Below, one piece after another: positions 36,167 through 46,700 of a stretch of DNA of 59,677 bases. A model generated the notes under the pieces. That model saw only the letters and a program-made list of their open reading frames with translations, did no database searches and had not been told where the DNA came from. Where the stretch lies: IMG/VR virus record IMGVR_UViG_3300035670_000231, positions 1 to 59,677 of that record. One strand, 5' to 3'. How positions within the stretch are numbered: position 1 is the first letter of the stretch; every line of letters begins with the position of its first letter. Made by a program: the position numbers and the translations under genes. Source of the DNA: a virus.

Positions 36167-37600
36167 TCAGCGGAAGACCATGACGTGGATCTCGGACGAA
36201 GGGGTGTTGAAGGCGTTGGCCGAGTTGCCGATCTCGACGTCGAAATGGCCGGCGGCCTTCTCGCAGTTGGTCGTGGCGCACACGATACCCTGCGGGTTGG
36301 CACCCTCGAATCGGGCGCTGCCGGACCACGCATATTGGCTGTCTGCCAATTGGGTGATGAAACTGATACGGTAGGCCACGCCGGCCTGCGGGATCACGGA
36401 CGCGACGTTACCGCGGCCGCGCACTTGCACCTTCCGGGTGACATTGCCGGAGGTCGTCAGGCTGCTGGCGGCCTCGACCTGAAAGGTGTTTGCGGTGATG
36501 TTAAAGGCGGTGAAGAAGCCATCGACGCTGCTGCCGCTCGTGAAGTCCAGATAGACCCCTTCTCCGGCAACCACACCGTGGCCGGTGATGGTGATCGTGA
36601 TGGTCGTGCCAGACTGGGAATAGGTCCCGGAGACCTCGACGTTGCTGAAGGTGACCCAGGCGCGGCAGGAGTAGACCGGCGCATCACCTGTTGCGTTGAC
36701 GGTGTTTTTCACCAAAGCGGCGAACGATGCCCTAAACCAGAAAATAGGCGCGCCAGGGCCCAAGCCCGAAGGACTGGAATAAATAAATTCGCCCTCCGCC
36801 TCCGGCACCAACGAGTCGTCAATATCCCCCAGCCCCGTGACGCTGAGCAAGGCTTTGGCGTTCAACGTTGACTTTCCTGTGCCGCCATTGGCCACCGCCA
36901 CCGTCCCGGTAAGCTGGCCGGCCGGCAGCGAGGTCAGACCGGAGCCCGAGCCCGAGATCGGCACGGCGAACGTGGCGCCGGTGGCGCTCACCGTTACCCG
37001 GTCGGTGCCGGCCACGCTCAAGGCCACGGTGCCGCCGGTGCGCGGGTTCGCCACGAAGACGCGGTTGTTCAAGCCGGAGCTGGCCGCACCGAATTGCCCG
37101 TAGGCCACCGAGCCGTCGGCGTTCAGGAAAGCCAGCGCCCGGTCGGCGCCGGTCTCCTGCACGACGAAGTCGCCGCCCGCGATCGAGACCACGCCTTGCG
37201 GGCTTTCGCCGGCACCGAAGGAGAACCGCCCGGTGTTGCTCGCGAACAGGCGCTGCACGCCCGCGATCGCCAGGGCCACCCGGTCGGCGCTGGGCCGGTA
37301 GAAGCCCGTCGTGGCCGAGCCCTGGAAGGCGATCGACGGCGCGCTCACCGAGCCCGCAGGCGCTGCCAGCGTCCCTTCGACGTTGATCGCATAGGCGGCC
37401 GAGAGGTCGGCCCAGGCCGAGCCCGACCACTTCTGCCACTTCTTCGAGGCAGAGTTCCATCGGATCGCGTTGGTCGGCGGGCTCGTGACCGTGGCCACGG
37501 CCGGATCCAGGCCGCGGGCGAGGTCGTCGTCGCGAGCCTTCAGATCGGCCAGAAAGTTGGTGTAGAGGCTGGAGAGGGTCGGGTTTGCCCAGTTGGCCAT
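36167..37600 (-). CDS. Tail-fibre protein downstream of the tail tip
   Basis: 477 aa. N-terminal anchor (ANPTLSSLYTNFLADLKARD, NAIRWNSASKKWQKWSGSAW) as in many siphovirus fibres encoded after J, Gly/Ser/Ala-rich shaft (TVAVANGGTGKSTLNAKALL), and a C-terminal receptor-type domain (YSCRAWVTFSNVEVSGTYSQ, NTPSSEIHVMVF). The stretch 36590-36860 has clearly lower GC (for example GGAATAAATAAATTCGCC), so the distal part is probably recently acquired. Determinant of host range with J. Confidence 0.87.
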   Translation of the reverse strand: MANWANPTLSSLYTNFLADLKARDDDLARGLDPAVATVTSPPTNAIRWNSASKKWQKWSGSAWADLSAAYAINVEGTLAAPAGSVSAPSIAFQGSATTGFYRPSADRVALAIAGVQRLFASNTGRFSFGAGESPQGVVSIAGGDFVVQETGADRALAFLNADGSVAYGQFGAASSGLNNRVFVANPRTGGTVALSVAGTDRVTVSATGATFAVPISGSGSGLTSLPAGQLTGTVAVANGGTGKSTLNAKALLSVTGLGDIDDSLVPEAEGEFIYSSPSGLGPGAPIFWFRASFAALVKNTVNATGDAPVYSCRAWVTFSNVEVSGTYSQSGTTITITITGHGVVAGEGVYLDFTSGSSVDGFFTAFNITANTFQVEAASSLTTSGNVTRKVQVRGRGNVASVIPQAGVAYRISFITQLADSQYAWSGSARFEGANPQGIVCATTNCEKAAGHFDVEIGNSANAFNTPSSEIHVMVFR

Positions 37601-37601
37601 G

Positions 37602-40600
37602 TCAGACTCCGGCGGCCTGCCACGACACGGTCCCGCTGACGCGGTTGCCGGCGGTGTCGTAGAGCAGGGCCTTGAACGAGGTAGGGTTGGCGCCCCCGGC
37701 GAAATCGTAGATCGCGAAGCGGGCCGTCGTGCCCTTGGGCGTCACGGTGATCGACTTCACCGAGACGAAGGGCACCGTGAAGTCGATCGTGGTGCCGCCG
37801 ACATCGGCCGAGGCGACGGCCGCCTCGCCGCTGTCGCTGCGTTCCTTGACCTCCATGCGCACGATCGCATTGAACACCTCGGCGATGCCGCCGGTGACCG
37901 CGATCTTCACCTTGGCCCAGCGGAACGCCGTCGCGAAGGCCTGCGCCCCGGCATAGTCGGTCCAGGGGCCGCTGGCGCTCGTGTTGCTCACGCTGATCGT
38001 GTAGCTGGCCAACGGGCTGCCGCTGATCGCCGCCAGCGAGGCCGTGATGGTGATCTTGGAGCTTGGAAGGGTCGAGCCGGCGTCGACAACCGCCTCGGCG
38101 TAGCCGCTGCTTTCGCCGGGCTGGATGAAGTAGGGGTAGCCGGCGTCGATCTGGTCCTGCGGCGAGGTCCAGCCGCGTGCGGTGAAGTGCGTCTCCCAGG
38201 TCTCGCTGGCCGAGATCGGCAGGTAGAGCCGGCTATCGCTTTCGGCCGCGTTGGAGAAGGCCGACCAGACTGGCGCCTGTTCGAGCTGCAGCACGTAGTC
38301 GGGCGGCGCCGAGACGGGCACCGCCACCTGACCGGGCGTCCCGTAGTTGCCGGCGCGGTCGATGCCGGCGACCCAGTAGGTGAAGGTGCCGGCCTGGGTC
38401 TCGAACACCGTGGTGAAGAGGCCCGTCTTCGTGCCGATGACCTCGGCCGATGCCCAGGCCGCACCGCGGCGGATCTCGTAGGTGCTGATCGCCAGCGAGC
38501 CCGGCACGTCCTGCCAGCGCAGGAGCACGTTGTTGTCGATTACCTCGGCCACGATGACCGGCTGCCCGGGCGGCTCGATCGTGATCGTCGCCGCCGAGTC
38601 GGCGGCCGAGTAGTTGCCGGCGGTGTCCAGCGCCCGCACCCGGAAGGTCATCGAGAGGCCCGCGATCGGCAGCGTGGCGTTCAGGGCCTTGCCGCGGAAG
38701 ACCACCGTCCCGCCGGCCCAGATCGCCCCCAGGCGCACCTCGTAGAGGTCGAGGTCGAGGTCGGCGATCGCCGGCCATGCCAGCTCGGCCTGCGCGGCGC
38801 TGGCGTTGATCGTGACGGCCAGGGCGCCCACCGTGGCGGGCGGCGCGGCCTTGCCTAGCGGCGTGTAGGTGATCGCCGCGGGCGTGTCGCTGGTCAGCCC
38901 GAGCTGGCTCACCGCCACCACCCGGAGCTGGTACTGCGCCCCGTCGATCACGTCGATGATCTCGGCCGCCGGGGTCTGCGTCTCCGGCAGGGCGATCCAG
39001 TTGCCGTCGGCCAGCCGGAACGAGGCCACATAGCCGCGCACGTAGCCCGTCGTCACCGGCGCCCAAGAGAAGGTGATCTTCGAGCGCACCACCTTCGCAG
39101 AGTCGACGTAAATGGTGTCGCTGGCGGCGAGGCCGGACGGGGCCGGCGGCGCCAGCCGCGGATCCACCAGCACCGAGGTCGTGCGCAGGGTGAGCGAGGC
39201 GCCCTCGTCCACCACCGCGAACTTCGACGGGTTGTGCAAAAGCGCCGTCACGGCGAACTTCGCCCCGCTCTCGCGCTCAGCCACCGAGACCACCCGGTAC
39301 AGCTCGGGCTCCAGCGCCGACGACGAGAGCACCCAGATGCTCTGCGCCGAAAGCCCGCCGGTCCAGGCCGAGGCGACCGTGAGCGTGGCGGCGGAGCCGG
39401 CCGCCGTGGTGACGGTCCGCTCCTCCAGCTCGCCGGCATCGTTGAGCACCGCCAGGGTGTAGGTGAGGCCGGCCGCGAGCGTCACCGCCTGATCGAGCGT
39501 CACCGTGGTGGCGGTCGGCACGGCCACCACCCGGCCGCCGATGCGCGACCCGGCCCGATGCTGATCGGCCACCTGGATGACGTCGCCCGGCCGGGGGATG
39601 TTGCCCTCCAGGCCGGTCTCGAACGTGACCATCTCGCTCTCGTAGCGCTCGGTGTAGAGCAGCCACCGGCCGACCCGGTAGGCCATGGCGCGGCTGGTGC
39701 AGCCCATCGCCACGATCTCGGTCTGCGAAACGTAGCCCCAGCGGACGATCAGCTCGGGGTCGTCGACATACTCCACCGCCTGCTTGTAGCGCTCGGCCGG
39801 GTCGTTCCAGGCCACCAGAACGGCGTTGCGCCGCACCCGCTGGCTGCTGCCCGTGTACTCGAAGGCGCCGTCGATGACGTTGGCGTTGGCGAAGAGGTAG
39901 ATCGGATCGCTCGGCCGGTCCTGGCTCAGGTTGAGCGTGCCGGCGCCCCAGTAGGTCATAGCGCGGAAGATCGCCGCCATGTTCTGCAGGACGCGATAGG
40001 CCTCCTCGCGGGTCTGCAAATAGAGGTTGCAGGTGAAGCGCGGCTCCTGCCCGCCGCGGCCATCCGAGACCAGCTCGTCGCAGTAGACCGCCATCGCGTA
40101 CAGCGACCACTTGTCGAGCATCGCCTCGGTGATGTAGTCGCCCGTGCCGTAGCGCGGGTTGGTGGCGAGGTCGTAGAAGCACCAGACCGGATTGTTCGAC
40201 CACGCCACCTGAAAGGTGCCGTCCCAGGTGCCGCTGTAAGTCCTGGCGATCGGGTCGTAGTTGCTCGGGACTTTGATCTTCAGCAGCCGCAGATGGTAGG
40301 ACCGCTCCGGGATGCTGGAGAACTGCTTTGCATCGAAGGCGAGCCCGACAAGGGCCGTATGCGGATACCGGAGCTTCTCCTCGTAGATCGCGGTCAGGCT
40401 GTCCCACACCGTGCGGTTCTGCAGCCGGTTGGTCGTGGCATCGGGCGTAATCCGCTCGACCCGAATGGTCCAGGGGGCGCCCCCGGCCGGCAGCGGCACG
40501 AGGTGCCCTCGCTGGTACGCCGAACTGCTCTTGCCCTCGATACGCAGCACCTTGTTCCGGCGCAGCTCCTGCAGCGGCGAGAACCAAGCCCCCGAGGCGC

Positions 40601-41408
40601 CGGAGACGATCAGCGTGCGCACCTCGTAGGCCGTGCCCTCGGCCACCTCGACGTCGAAGCTGCCGAGGACCGCCTTCCACTGGCCGGTGGCGGCCACCCG
40701 GCTCTGCCAAGCCCCGTCGTCATAGTAGCCCTCGGCGCTGTCGGCGTTGCCGAGGCCGGCCATCAGGTCGAAGGTCTTGATCGTCGTCCACGAACCGGCC
40801 GGCACGCGGTACTGCACGTTCACCACCAGCCGCTTGGGCGCCCAGCCGCCGATGCCCTCCTGATAGTCGAGCTGGCAGGCGCCGCGGACGACACCCTGAA
40901 TCCGCGTCGCCGCGGTCGAGGTCGTGCCCGATGTCCAGGCCTCGCCCGAGCCCGGCAGGCTCACGAGGTCGAAGCCCAGCGGCTGATCCACGAACGAGCC
41001 CGCGGCCGTCTTGACCGCGATCTTGTACTCGACGCTGGTGCCCAGCAGGTCGCCGTTCTCTTGCTGCAGGAGCAGCGCCGGCACGGTGATCAGCACCCGC
41101 GCCGCATCGACCGCGGGATCGGTGATCGTGCGCTCGATCGGCACGTCCTTCACCACCTCGATGCCGACGCTGGAGGTGTCCTCCACGCCCGCCACCCAGT
41201 CGATCCGCTCCTGATTCTGCAGGCCGCGGCGGACGGCCACGTCGACCCCGCTGAAGTTGTCGGTTCCGTCGCGGTTCTGCACCGGCGTGCCGTCGAGGAA
41301 CACCGACTGCAGCCCGGCCACCAGCCCCTCGATCTCGCCCTCGCAGACCGCGTCGACGACGCGCGCCTTGGCGATCGAGCGCAGGCTGTCCCTGTCCTCC
41401 CTGCTCAT
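37602..41408 (-). CDS. J: Tail tip J-like host-specificity protein
   Basis: 1268 aa. The N-terminal domains (ARVVDAVCEGEIEGLVAGLQ, SVFLDGTPVQNRDG, RITVPALLLQQENGDLLG-like) are lambda J type, then IYEEKLRYPHTALVGL, the Phage-tail_3 domain and fibronectin type III repeats from ~750 (SGLAASDTIYVDSAKVVRSK). The C-terminus (ITVTPKGTTARFAIYDFAGG) is usual for the family. It closes the tail-tip complex and binds the receptor or the fibre. Four-base overlap with the I gene. Confidence 0.93.
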   Translation of the reverse strand: MSREDRDSLRSIAKARVVDAVCEGEIEGLVAGLQSVFLDGTPVQNRDGTDNFSGVDVAVRRGLQNQERIDWVAGVEDTSSVGIEVVKDVPIERTITDPAVDAARVLITVPALLLQQENGDLLGTSVEYKIAVKTAAGSFVDQPLGFDLVSLPGSGEAWTSGTTSTAATRIQGVVRGACQLDYQEGIGGWAPKRLVVNVQYRVPAGSWTTIKTFDLMAGLGNADSAEGYYDDGAWQSRVAATGQWKAVLGSFDVEVAEGTAYEVRTLIVSGASGAWFSPLQELRRNKVLRIEGKSSSAYQRGHLVPLPAGGAPWTIRVERITPDATTNRLQNRTVWDSLTAIYEEKLRYPHTALVGLAFDAKQFSSIPERSYHLRLLKIKVPSNYDPIARTYSGTWDGTFQVAWSNNPVWCFYDLATNPRYGTGDYITEAMLDKWSLYAMAVYCDELVSDGRGGQEPRFTCNLYLQTREEAYRVLQNMAAIFRAMTYWGAGTLNLSQDRPSDPIYLFANANVIDGAFEYTGSSQRVRRNAVLVAWNDPAERYKQAVEYVDDPELIVRWGYVSQTEIVAMGCTSRAMAYRVGRWLLYTERYESEMVTFETGLEGNIPRPGDVIQVADQHRAGSRIGGRVVAVPTATTVTLDQAVTLAAGLTYTLAVLNDAGELEERTVTTAAGSAATLTVASAWTGGLSAQSIWVLSSSALEPELYRVVSVAERESGAKFAVTALLHNPSKFAVVDEGASLTLRTTSVLVDPRLAPPAPSGLAASDTIYVDSAKVVRSKITFSWAPVTTGYVRGYVASFRLADGNWIALPETQTPAAEIIDVIDGAQYQLRVVAVSQLGLTSDTPAAITYTPLGKAAPPATVGALAVTINASAAQAELAWPAIADLDLDLYEVRLGAIWAGGTVVFRGKALNATLPIAGLSMTFRVRALDTAGNYSAADSAATITIEPPGQPVIVAEVIDNNVLLRWQDVPGSLAISTYEIRRGAAWASAEVIGTKTGLFTTVFETQAGTFTYWVAGIDRAGNYGTPGQVAVPVSAPPDYVLQLEQAPVWSAFSNAAESDSRLYLPISASETWETHFTARGWTSPQDQIDAGYPYFIQPGESSGYAEAVVDAGSTLPSSKITITASLAAISGSPLASYTISVSNTSASGPWTDYAGAQAFATAFRWAKVKIAVTGGIAEVFNAIVRMEVKERSDSGEAAVASADVGGTTIDFTVPFVSVKSITVTPKGTTARFAIYDFAGGANPTSFKALLYDTAGNRVSGTVSWQAAGV

Positions 41409-42013
41409 ACCGGGATGTCCTCGGACCAGATCCCGGTCGAGATGCGCGCACCGCCGACGATCAGCTCGCCGTAGCCCACCGGGACCGGGAAGCCCACCTG
41501 GGTCGTCTGCACCGGCCCGTTGAAGAGGTAGCTCGGCTGGTTCTCGACCGGTTCGGTGTACTCCGGCGTCGGCGCCAGGAGCTGCGCCACCCCGCCGATC
41601 ACCAGCGACAGGCCGACGTTCACGGCGACGGCTGCAAGCGTGGTCTTGCCGATGGCGATGGCGCCGAGCGCCGGGTTCAGCACCGCCAGCCCGATCAGCG
41701 CCACGCCGAGGATGATCTGGAAGAACTTCGACTTCGCCCCGGCGATGACCGGCGCGATCGTGAAGCTGGCGTCCTGGCCGTGCTGCAGGTGCAGCTCGCG
41801 CTCGAAGTCGGCCACCGGCGCCTTGCGCACCAGCACCTTGAACCAGCGCTCGCGGCTCTCGACGTACTGGCGGAAGCCGGGCCGGACGACGCAGAGCGCC
41901 CGGATCGCCTCGGCCGGCGTGGCCACCGCCAGCCGGTGCTCGCGGCCGAAGCGCCGCCCGAGGTCACCCAGCAGACGGATCGTGCGCAGCGGTTGCGACG
42001 TGGCGAAGGACAT
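41405..42013 (-). CDS. I: Tail assembly protein I
   Basis: 202 aa from ATG 42013 (a longer frame opens upstream but is covered by the K gene). RTIRLLGDLGRRFGREHRLA at the N-terminus, a hydrophobic central region (IILGVALIGLAVLNPALGAI) and GYGELIVGGARISTGIWSED at the end match lambda I. It is needed for tail-tip assembly but absent from the virion in lambda. Overlaps the upstream K gene by 50 bases. Confidence 0.88.
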   Translation of the reverse strand: MSFATSQPLRTIRLLGDLGRRFGREHRLAVATPAEAIRALCVVRPGFRQYVESRERWFKVLVRKAPVADFERELHLQHGQDASFTIAPVIAGAKSKFFQIILGVALIGLAVLNPALGAIAIGKTTLAAVAVNVGLSLVIGGVAQLLAPTPEYTEPVENQPSYLFNGPVQTTQVGFPVPVGYGELIVGGARISTGIWSEDIPV

Positions 42014-42677
42014 GCGTGGTGCGCTCGCGGTAGAGCCGGTCGTAGGTGTCGGTCCCGGAAATCCGGCCGGCCAGATGGTGAAGGATTCTGCCACCCGGCA
42101 TGACGATCGCGGCGTGATTGGGCACAGGCGCCCCGATCTGCAGCAGCAGCGCGTCGCCCGGCCGGCACTCGCCCTGCACCTCGACGAAGCCGGCAGCGGC
42201 GAAGTTCTCGCGGTAGAGGTCCCGGCCCTGCTCCCACCAGCGGTCCTGGCGGGCGTAGTCGGGCAGCAGAACCCCGCGCTCGCGCCAGAACCAGTCCCGG
42301 ACCAGGGTGTAGCAGTCGTTCACCCCATGGGTGAACGTTCGGCCGGCGTAGGGCAGCACGCCAGCGGCCGGCAGCAGCCGCCAGCCGTCGGCGCCGAGGA
42401 TCCACCAGTCGAGCCCGGACGCCCGGTGCGCCACGAGGTCGGCCGGCGACGGCGCGCTCGATGCGCCCGGGTGGCTGTGCACCACGGCCACCACCTCGCC
42501 GTCATCCTCGGCCAGGGCGTAGGCCTCGGGCGCGATCTGGAAGCGCTCCAGGGGCTCGTCCGCCGCGTTGTCGCAGGCCATGAAGCGCAGGCGCCCACGG
42601 CGGACCACGAGCAGCCCACAGGCCTCGGCAGGGGCCACGGCGGCGGCATGCCGCTCGGCCTCGACCTGCCACGTCAT
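41964..42677 (-). CDS. K: Tail tip protein K: JAMM plus NlpC/P60 peptidase
   Basis: 237 aa from ATG 42677. A JAB/MPN domain (VVHSHPGASSAPSPAD: His 67, His 69, Ser 77, Asp 80, with Glu 18) precedes an NlpC/P60 cysteine peptidase (HGVNDCYTLVRDWFW with Cys 122; PNHAAIVM with His 188). Both active sites look intact. In lambda-like phages the product matures the tail tip and may cleave peptidoglycan. Interlocked by ATGA with L. Confidence 0.92.
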   Translation of the reverse strand: MTWQVEAERHAAAVAPAEACGLLVVRRGRLRFMACDNAADEPLERFQIAPEAYALAEDDGEVVAVVHSHPGASSAPSPADLVAHRASGLDWWILGADGWRLLPAAGVLPYAGRTFTHGVNDCYTLVRDWFWRERGVLLPDYARQDRWWEQGRDLYRENFAAAGFVEVQGECRPGDALLLQIGAPVPNHAAIVMPGGRILHHLAGRISGTDTYDRLYRERTTHVLRHVATAAHDPSAG

Positions 42678-43381
42678 CGGCTGGCCTGACCGGCGCCCGG
42701 GAAGCCGCCGAACGGCAGCACGGCGGCCACGCCGAAGCGCAGCTTGCACCCCGCCAGGGTGCGCGAGCAGTTGTCGACGGCCGGATCGCTCGTCGGCTGA
42801 TCGAAGCGGTCGGCTTTCGGCCCGCCGCTGTAGCCGCAGGTCCCGGGGTCGCGGTAGCGCCAGCCGCAGATGCCCGAGACGATCTGCCGGCGCGGCAGCA
42901 TGACGCCCTGCAGATCGAGCGCCGAGCCCAGCTCGAACTCCACCAGGAGCTTGGTCTCGGAGGTCTTCTGGGTGACGAAGTAGGTCTCGTCGGGCAGGTG
43001 CGACAGCGGATCCGCGCTGGCGTTGGTGCCGCCCGGGAAGTTCACCGCATCGAGGAAGCGCACCATCGTCCGCTTGCGGGTCAGCCGCATGCCGACGAAG
43101 TCGTCGTACTGGCGCACCAGCGCCGAGATGGCGCCCGAGACGTTGGCCACGCGCAGGCGCGGCCGCGGCATCCGCCCCGAGCCGTCCATCTCGAAGCCGT
43201 CGACCTGGATCGGGAAGGGCTGGTACGTCTCGCCCTGCCAGACCACGGGCTGGCGCAGCGCGTTGGTGCCGGCGTGAAAGCGGACGATCCCGGCCGACAG
43301 CGGCGTCAGGTCGAGCGCGAAGAGGTCGACCCAGGCCCCGGCGTCGAGCTTGTGCAGTTGCCCGGTGATGGTGACGGTCAC
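42674..43381 (-). CDS. L: Minor tail protein L
   Basis: 235 aa from GTG 43381 in GTGA overlap with the M stop. TGQLHKLDAGAWVDLFALDL, then GFEMDGSGRMPRPRLRVANV and PDETYFVTQKTSETKLLVEF; a CGWRYRDPGTCGYSGGPK cluster with four Cys near the C-terminus is the iron-sulfur or zinc-type motif of gpL. Part of the tail tip. Confidence 0.9.
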   Translation of the reverse strand: MTVTITGQLHKLDAGAWVDLFALDLTPLSAGIVRFHAGTNALRQPVVWQGETYQPFPIQVDGFEMDGSGRMPRPRLRVANVSGAISALVRQYDDFVGMRLTRKRTMVRFLDAVNFPGGTNASADPLSHLPDETYFVTQKTSETKLLVEFELGSALDLQGVMLPRRQIVSGICGWRYRDPGTCGYSGGPKADRFDQPTSDPAVDNCSRTLAGCKLRFGVAAVLPFGGFPGAGQASR

Positions 43382-43713
43382 GGCTCGAACACCTCGGAGA
43401 ACGTGGCGGCGATCGTGGTGGCGCCGTAGGTGTCCAGCGTGGACGACCATTGCGGGCAGACCCACTTGCCGGCGCTGCCCCTGGGCGGCGTCCAGTCGAA
43501 GGCCTCAAGGCTGCCGCGGGCGGTGAGGAAGGCCTCGATCGCCGCCGCCTCGGTGTCGTCGCGGTTGCCGAAGGTGAGGTTCCACACCCTGGGGTCGGTG
43601 TTGATGCCGTCGGCCGAGCGCTGCTGGTAGCCGTCACCGAACTGTGCGGTGCGCACCCGCGGCCGCCGCTGCTCCTGCGCCCGCCAGTCGGGCGCCCAGA
43701 TGAAGGTCGCCAT
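43378..43713 (-). CDS. M: Minor tail protein M
   Basis: 111 aa. MATFIWAPDWRAQEQRRPRV, FGDGYQQRSADGINTDPRVW, FLTARGSLEAFDWTPPRG and CPQWSSTLDTYGATTIAATF match lambda M, a tail-tip protein that binds the tube end. In the usual order H, M, L, K, I, J. Confidence 0.92.
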   Translation of the reverse strand: MATFIWAPDWRAQEQRRPRVRTAQFGDGYQQRSADGINTDPRVWNLTFGNRDDTEAAAIEAFLTARGSLEAFDWTPPRGSAGKWVCPQWSSTLDTYGATTIAATFSEVFEP

Positions 43714-43719
43714 GTCGTC

Positions 43720-46700
43720 TTACCTCCTGGCCAGAAGCCCGCCCGGGCGCTGCTGCTGGACGATCTCCGATCGCACCGCCGCCGCCACCACCTCGCCCAG
43801 GCGCTGGCCGCGATTGTCGGTGGCGTCGCCGTCCTGGCCATCGCCCTGGCGCTGCGCGCCCGAGGCATCGACGTTGACCGCGATGTTGAACGTGTCGCCC
43901 CGGCTGCCGCCCCCGGCCGCCGAGACGCCCAGCCGCCCGTCCGGCCCGCGGCGTAGCGGCATGATGGCCTCGGGCCCCGCCTCGCCCATCAGGCCCGGCC
44001 GCATCACCCCGCCCTGGGCGAAGCGGAACAGGGTCGGGCTGTTGACCACGCCGCCATAGGCGAAGCTCGCCCGCCCGCCGGCGAAGACCGCCCCGTTGGC
44101 CGCCGCCGGCAGCGGCGTGCCGGCGATCCCGCCGACGAGCGAGGTGCCGATGGTCTTGATGATGTTGACGAAGGCGTCCTGCAGCGGCTTCAGCGCCTGC
44201 GCCAGGATGTCGGCGGACATCTTCTTGAAGGTGTCGGACAGGCCCTGGCGCAGCACGTCGCCGGCCTTCTTGCTCTTGTCGAAGGCGGCCAGGAAGGCGT
44301 TGGAGAGCGAGTTGCTCACGCCCTGCCCTGCGCTGTCCCAGATCGCCTGCCACTCCTTGGCATCCTGCTGCGCCTTGGTCAGCCGGACGTTGCCCCGCGC
44401 CACCTCCTCGGTGAGCCGGAGCTGCTCCTTGGCGCTGGCGCTGTTGAGCGCGACGCCCTCGCGCAGCAGCTCGTTGCGCTTGGCCATCAGCGCCTGCTGC
44501 ACCGACACCTCGTCGCTTTCCATGCCGACCAGCAGCATCTGGTCCTGCTGGAGCTTGAGCTGCTCGCGCATCGATTCGGCCTGCTCGGCGAGCTGGACCG
44601 AGAGCTGCGCCTCGTCCTCGGCCCGCATCGACTGGTCGATCCGCTCGGCGAACACCGGCATGGCGTTCTCCTGGGCGGCGCGGATCCGCTGGTTCAGGGC
44701 CGTCAGGCGCCGCGGCTGGCCCTGGCGGATCCCCACCTCGGTCTCCCGCGTGGTGCGCGTGCGCAGGCTCGCGTCGGCCAGCATCTGCTCCGTCGAGAGC
44801 CGCTCCTGGGTCATGAACTGCTGTTCGAGCGCTTGGGACATGCCGCGGTTGCGCTCCTCCGCCTGCCGTGCGCGGGCCTCGGCCTGGGCGCGGCGGATCT
44901 CGAAGGAGCCGCCGCCACCGAGCACCGCCTGCAGGGTGACGCTGGTCATGGCGGTGCTCTCGTTCACGCCCCGCACGGTTTCGGCGTCGTCGCGGCGGAT
45001 CCTGGCGGCCTCGCCGGCCCGCATCTCCCGCTCGATCTCGGCCGCCCGGTCGGGCGAGGCGCCCCGCTGCGCCTGCCGGATCCGGGCGTCCAGCTCCAGG
45101 CTGCGCCGGTCCCAGAAGCCCGGCGTGAGGGCCATGACCTCGTCCATCGAGCGCTGCTCGCGCATGCCCTGCAGCCGCTGTTCGAGCGAGCGCCCCTCCT
45201 GCGCGTCGAACTGCCGGAGCTGCAGCCCCCCGGCGCCCGGCTGATCACGCTCGGCCTGCCGTGCGCGCTCCTCCGCCTCGGCCCGGCGGACCGCGAAGTC
45301 GCCCTGCGCCAGCACACGATTGCCCGCCATCAGCACGGCCATCTGGTCGCGCATGCCCTGCACGAACTGCGCGTCGGCCAGCGCGTTCTGGGCCTGCTTG
45401 GCGCCGCGCAGCGCTGTCGTGTAGTCCTTGACCGCCTGCTCGACGGCTGGCGTGGTGACCGTGCCGAACTGCTGGAAGCGCCAGTCGAGCGCCTCCTGGG
45501 CGACCTGGAAGTCGACGACCTCGTCGCGGGTCTTGCCGATCGTGTCGGTCAGCCGCTGCTGCTGCGTGGCCTGCCGGTTCAGGGCCTGGATGTCCGGCGC
45601 GGTCGCCGAGGCACGGCTGTTCGCCACCCGGGCGATCAGCGACTGCGTGTCGGCCTGCCCGCCTTCGAGCCGGATCGAGCGGGCCAGCCCCTGCGCCTCG
45701 GCCACGATGCCGATCCCGCCGCCGCCGCCACCGCGTCGCACCTGCTCGGCGAAGTCCTTGGCCTGCTTGTCGAACTTGTCGGCGGCACCGGCCGCGTCGA
45801 GGAGCTTCTGCCTGAGCGATCCCAGCGCCCGCTCCAGCTCTTCGACCTGCCTGGAGTTGGGTCGCTGGTCGGACGGCAGGGTGCTGTCCGTCCCGCGCAG
45901 GCCGGCGGCGATCAGCGCGTTCTCGATCTGGAAGATCTGCTCTTCGATCTCGCGCCGCGTGCCGAACGGCGTCTGCACGTTCTTCGCCATGTTGGCGCCA
46001 CGGGAGAAGATCGCGATGGCCGGTCGCGCCGCTTCGGCCGCCCTCGCCTCGTCCTCCTCATTCTGCTGTTGGCGCTGCAGCTCGCGGATCCGCGGTTCGA
46101 GCTGGCGGAGTTCCGCGTCGATCCGCTCACGCCTGCGCTCGCCCTCGATTCCGGGCAGGTCGGCGAAGCGTCGCCTTTCGGCCTCCAACTCCTGATAGCG
46201 CTCGACCTCGGGCGGAACGCCACCGGGGGCCGGCGTCATCGCCTGGATCAGGCCGTTGGTCGCCCGCAAGATCGCCTGTATGAAGCCCGAGCTGTTGGCC
46301 TTCTCGCCCATGCGGGCGAGCATCTGCGACCAGCTATCCGAGACCCGCTGAAACGCCCGCTCGGTCGTGTCGGGCATCGCCTCGAACTGCTTCTGGACGT
46401 CCTCGGAGCCGCTGAGCAGGGCGCGGAAGACCTTGTCGCCGGTCAGCTCGCCGGCTGCGCCCATGGCGCGCAAAGCACCCACGCTGACGCCCAGGCCGTC
46501 GGCGATCGCCTTGGCCAGGGCCGGCATGTTCTCCATGATCGAGCGCAGCTCGTCGCCGTTCAGCCGGCCCGCGGCCAGCGCCTGCGAGAGCTGCAGCATG
46601 CCGGACGCGATCTCGCCCTGGCTCGCGCCGGAGACCACGCCCAGCTTCTGGATGGTCGAGGAGAGCTGGAGGATCTCGTCGTTGCTGGCGCCCAGCTCGG

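Noticed and set aside
37593-38858. 421-aa plus-strand open frame
   Set aside because: Antisense to the C-terminal part of J, Arg/Gly-rich, no motif.
39234-41474. 746-aa plus-strand open frame opposite J
   Set aside because: Antisense shadow in GC-rich DNA: Arg/Gly/His-rich, no motif, fully covered by the J coding sequence.
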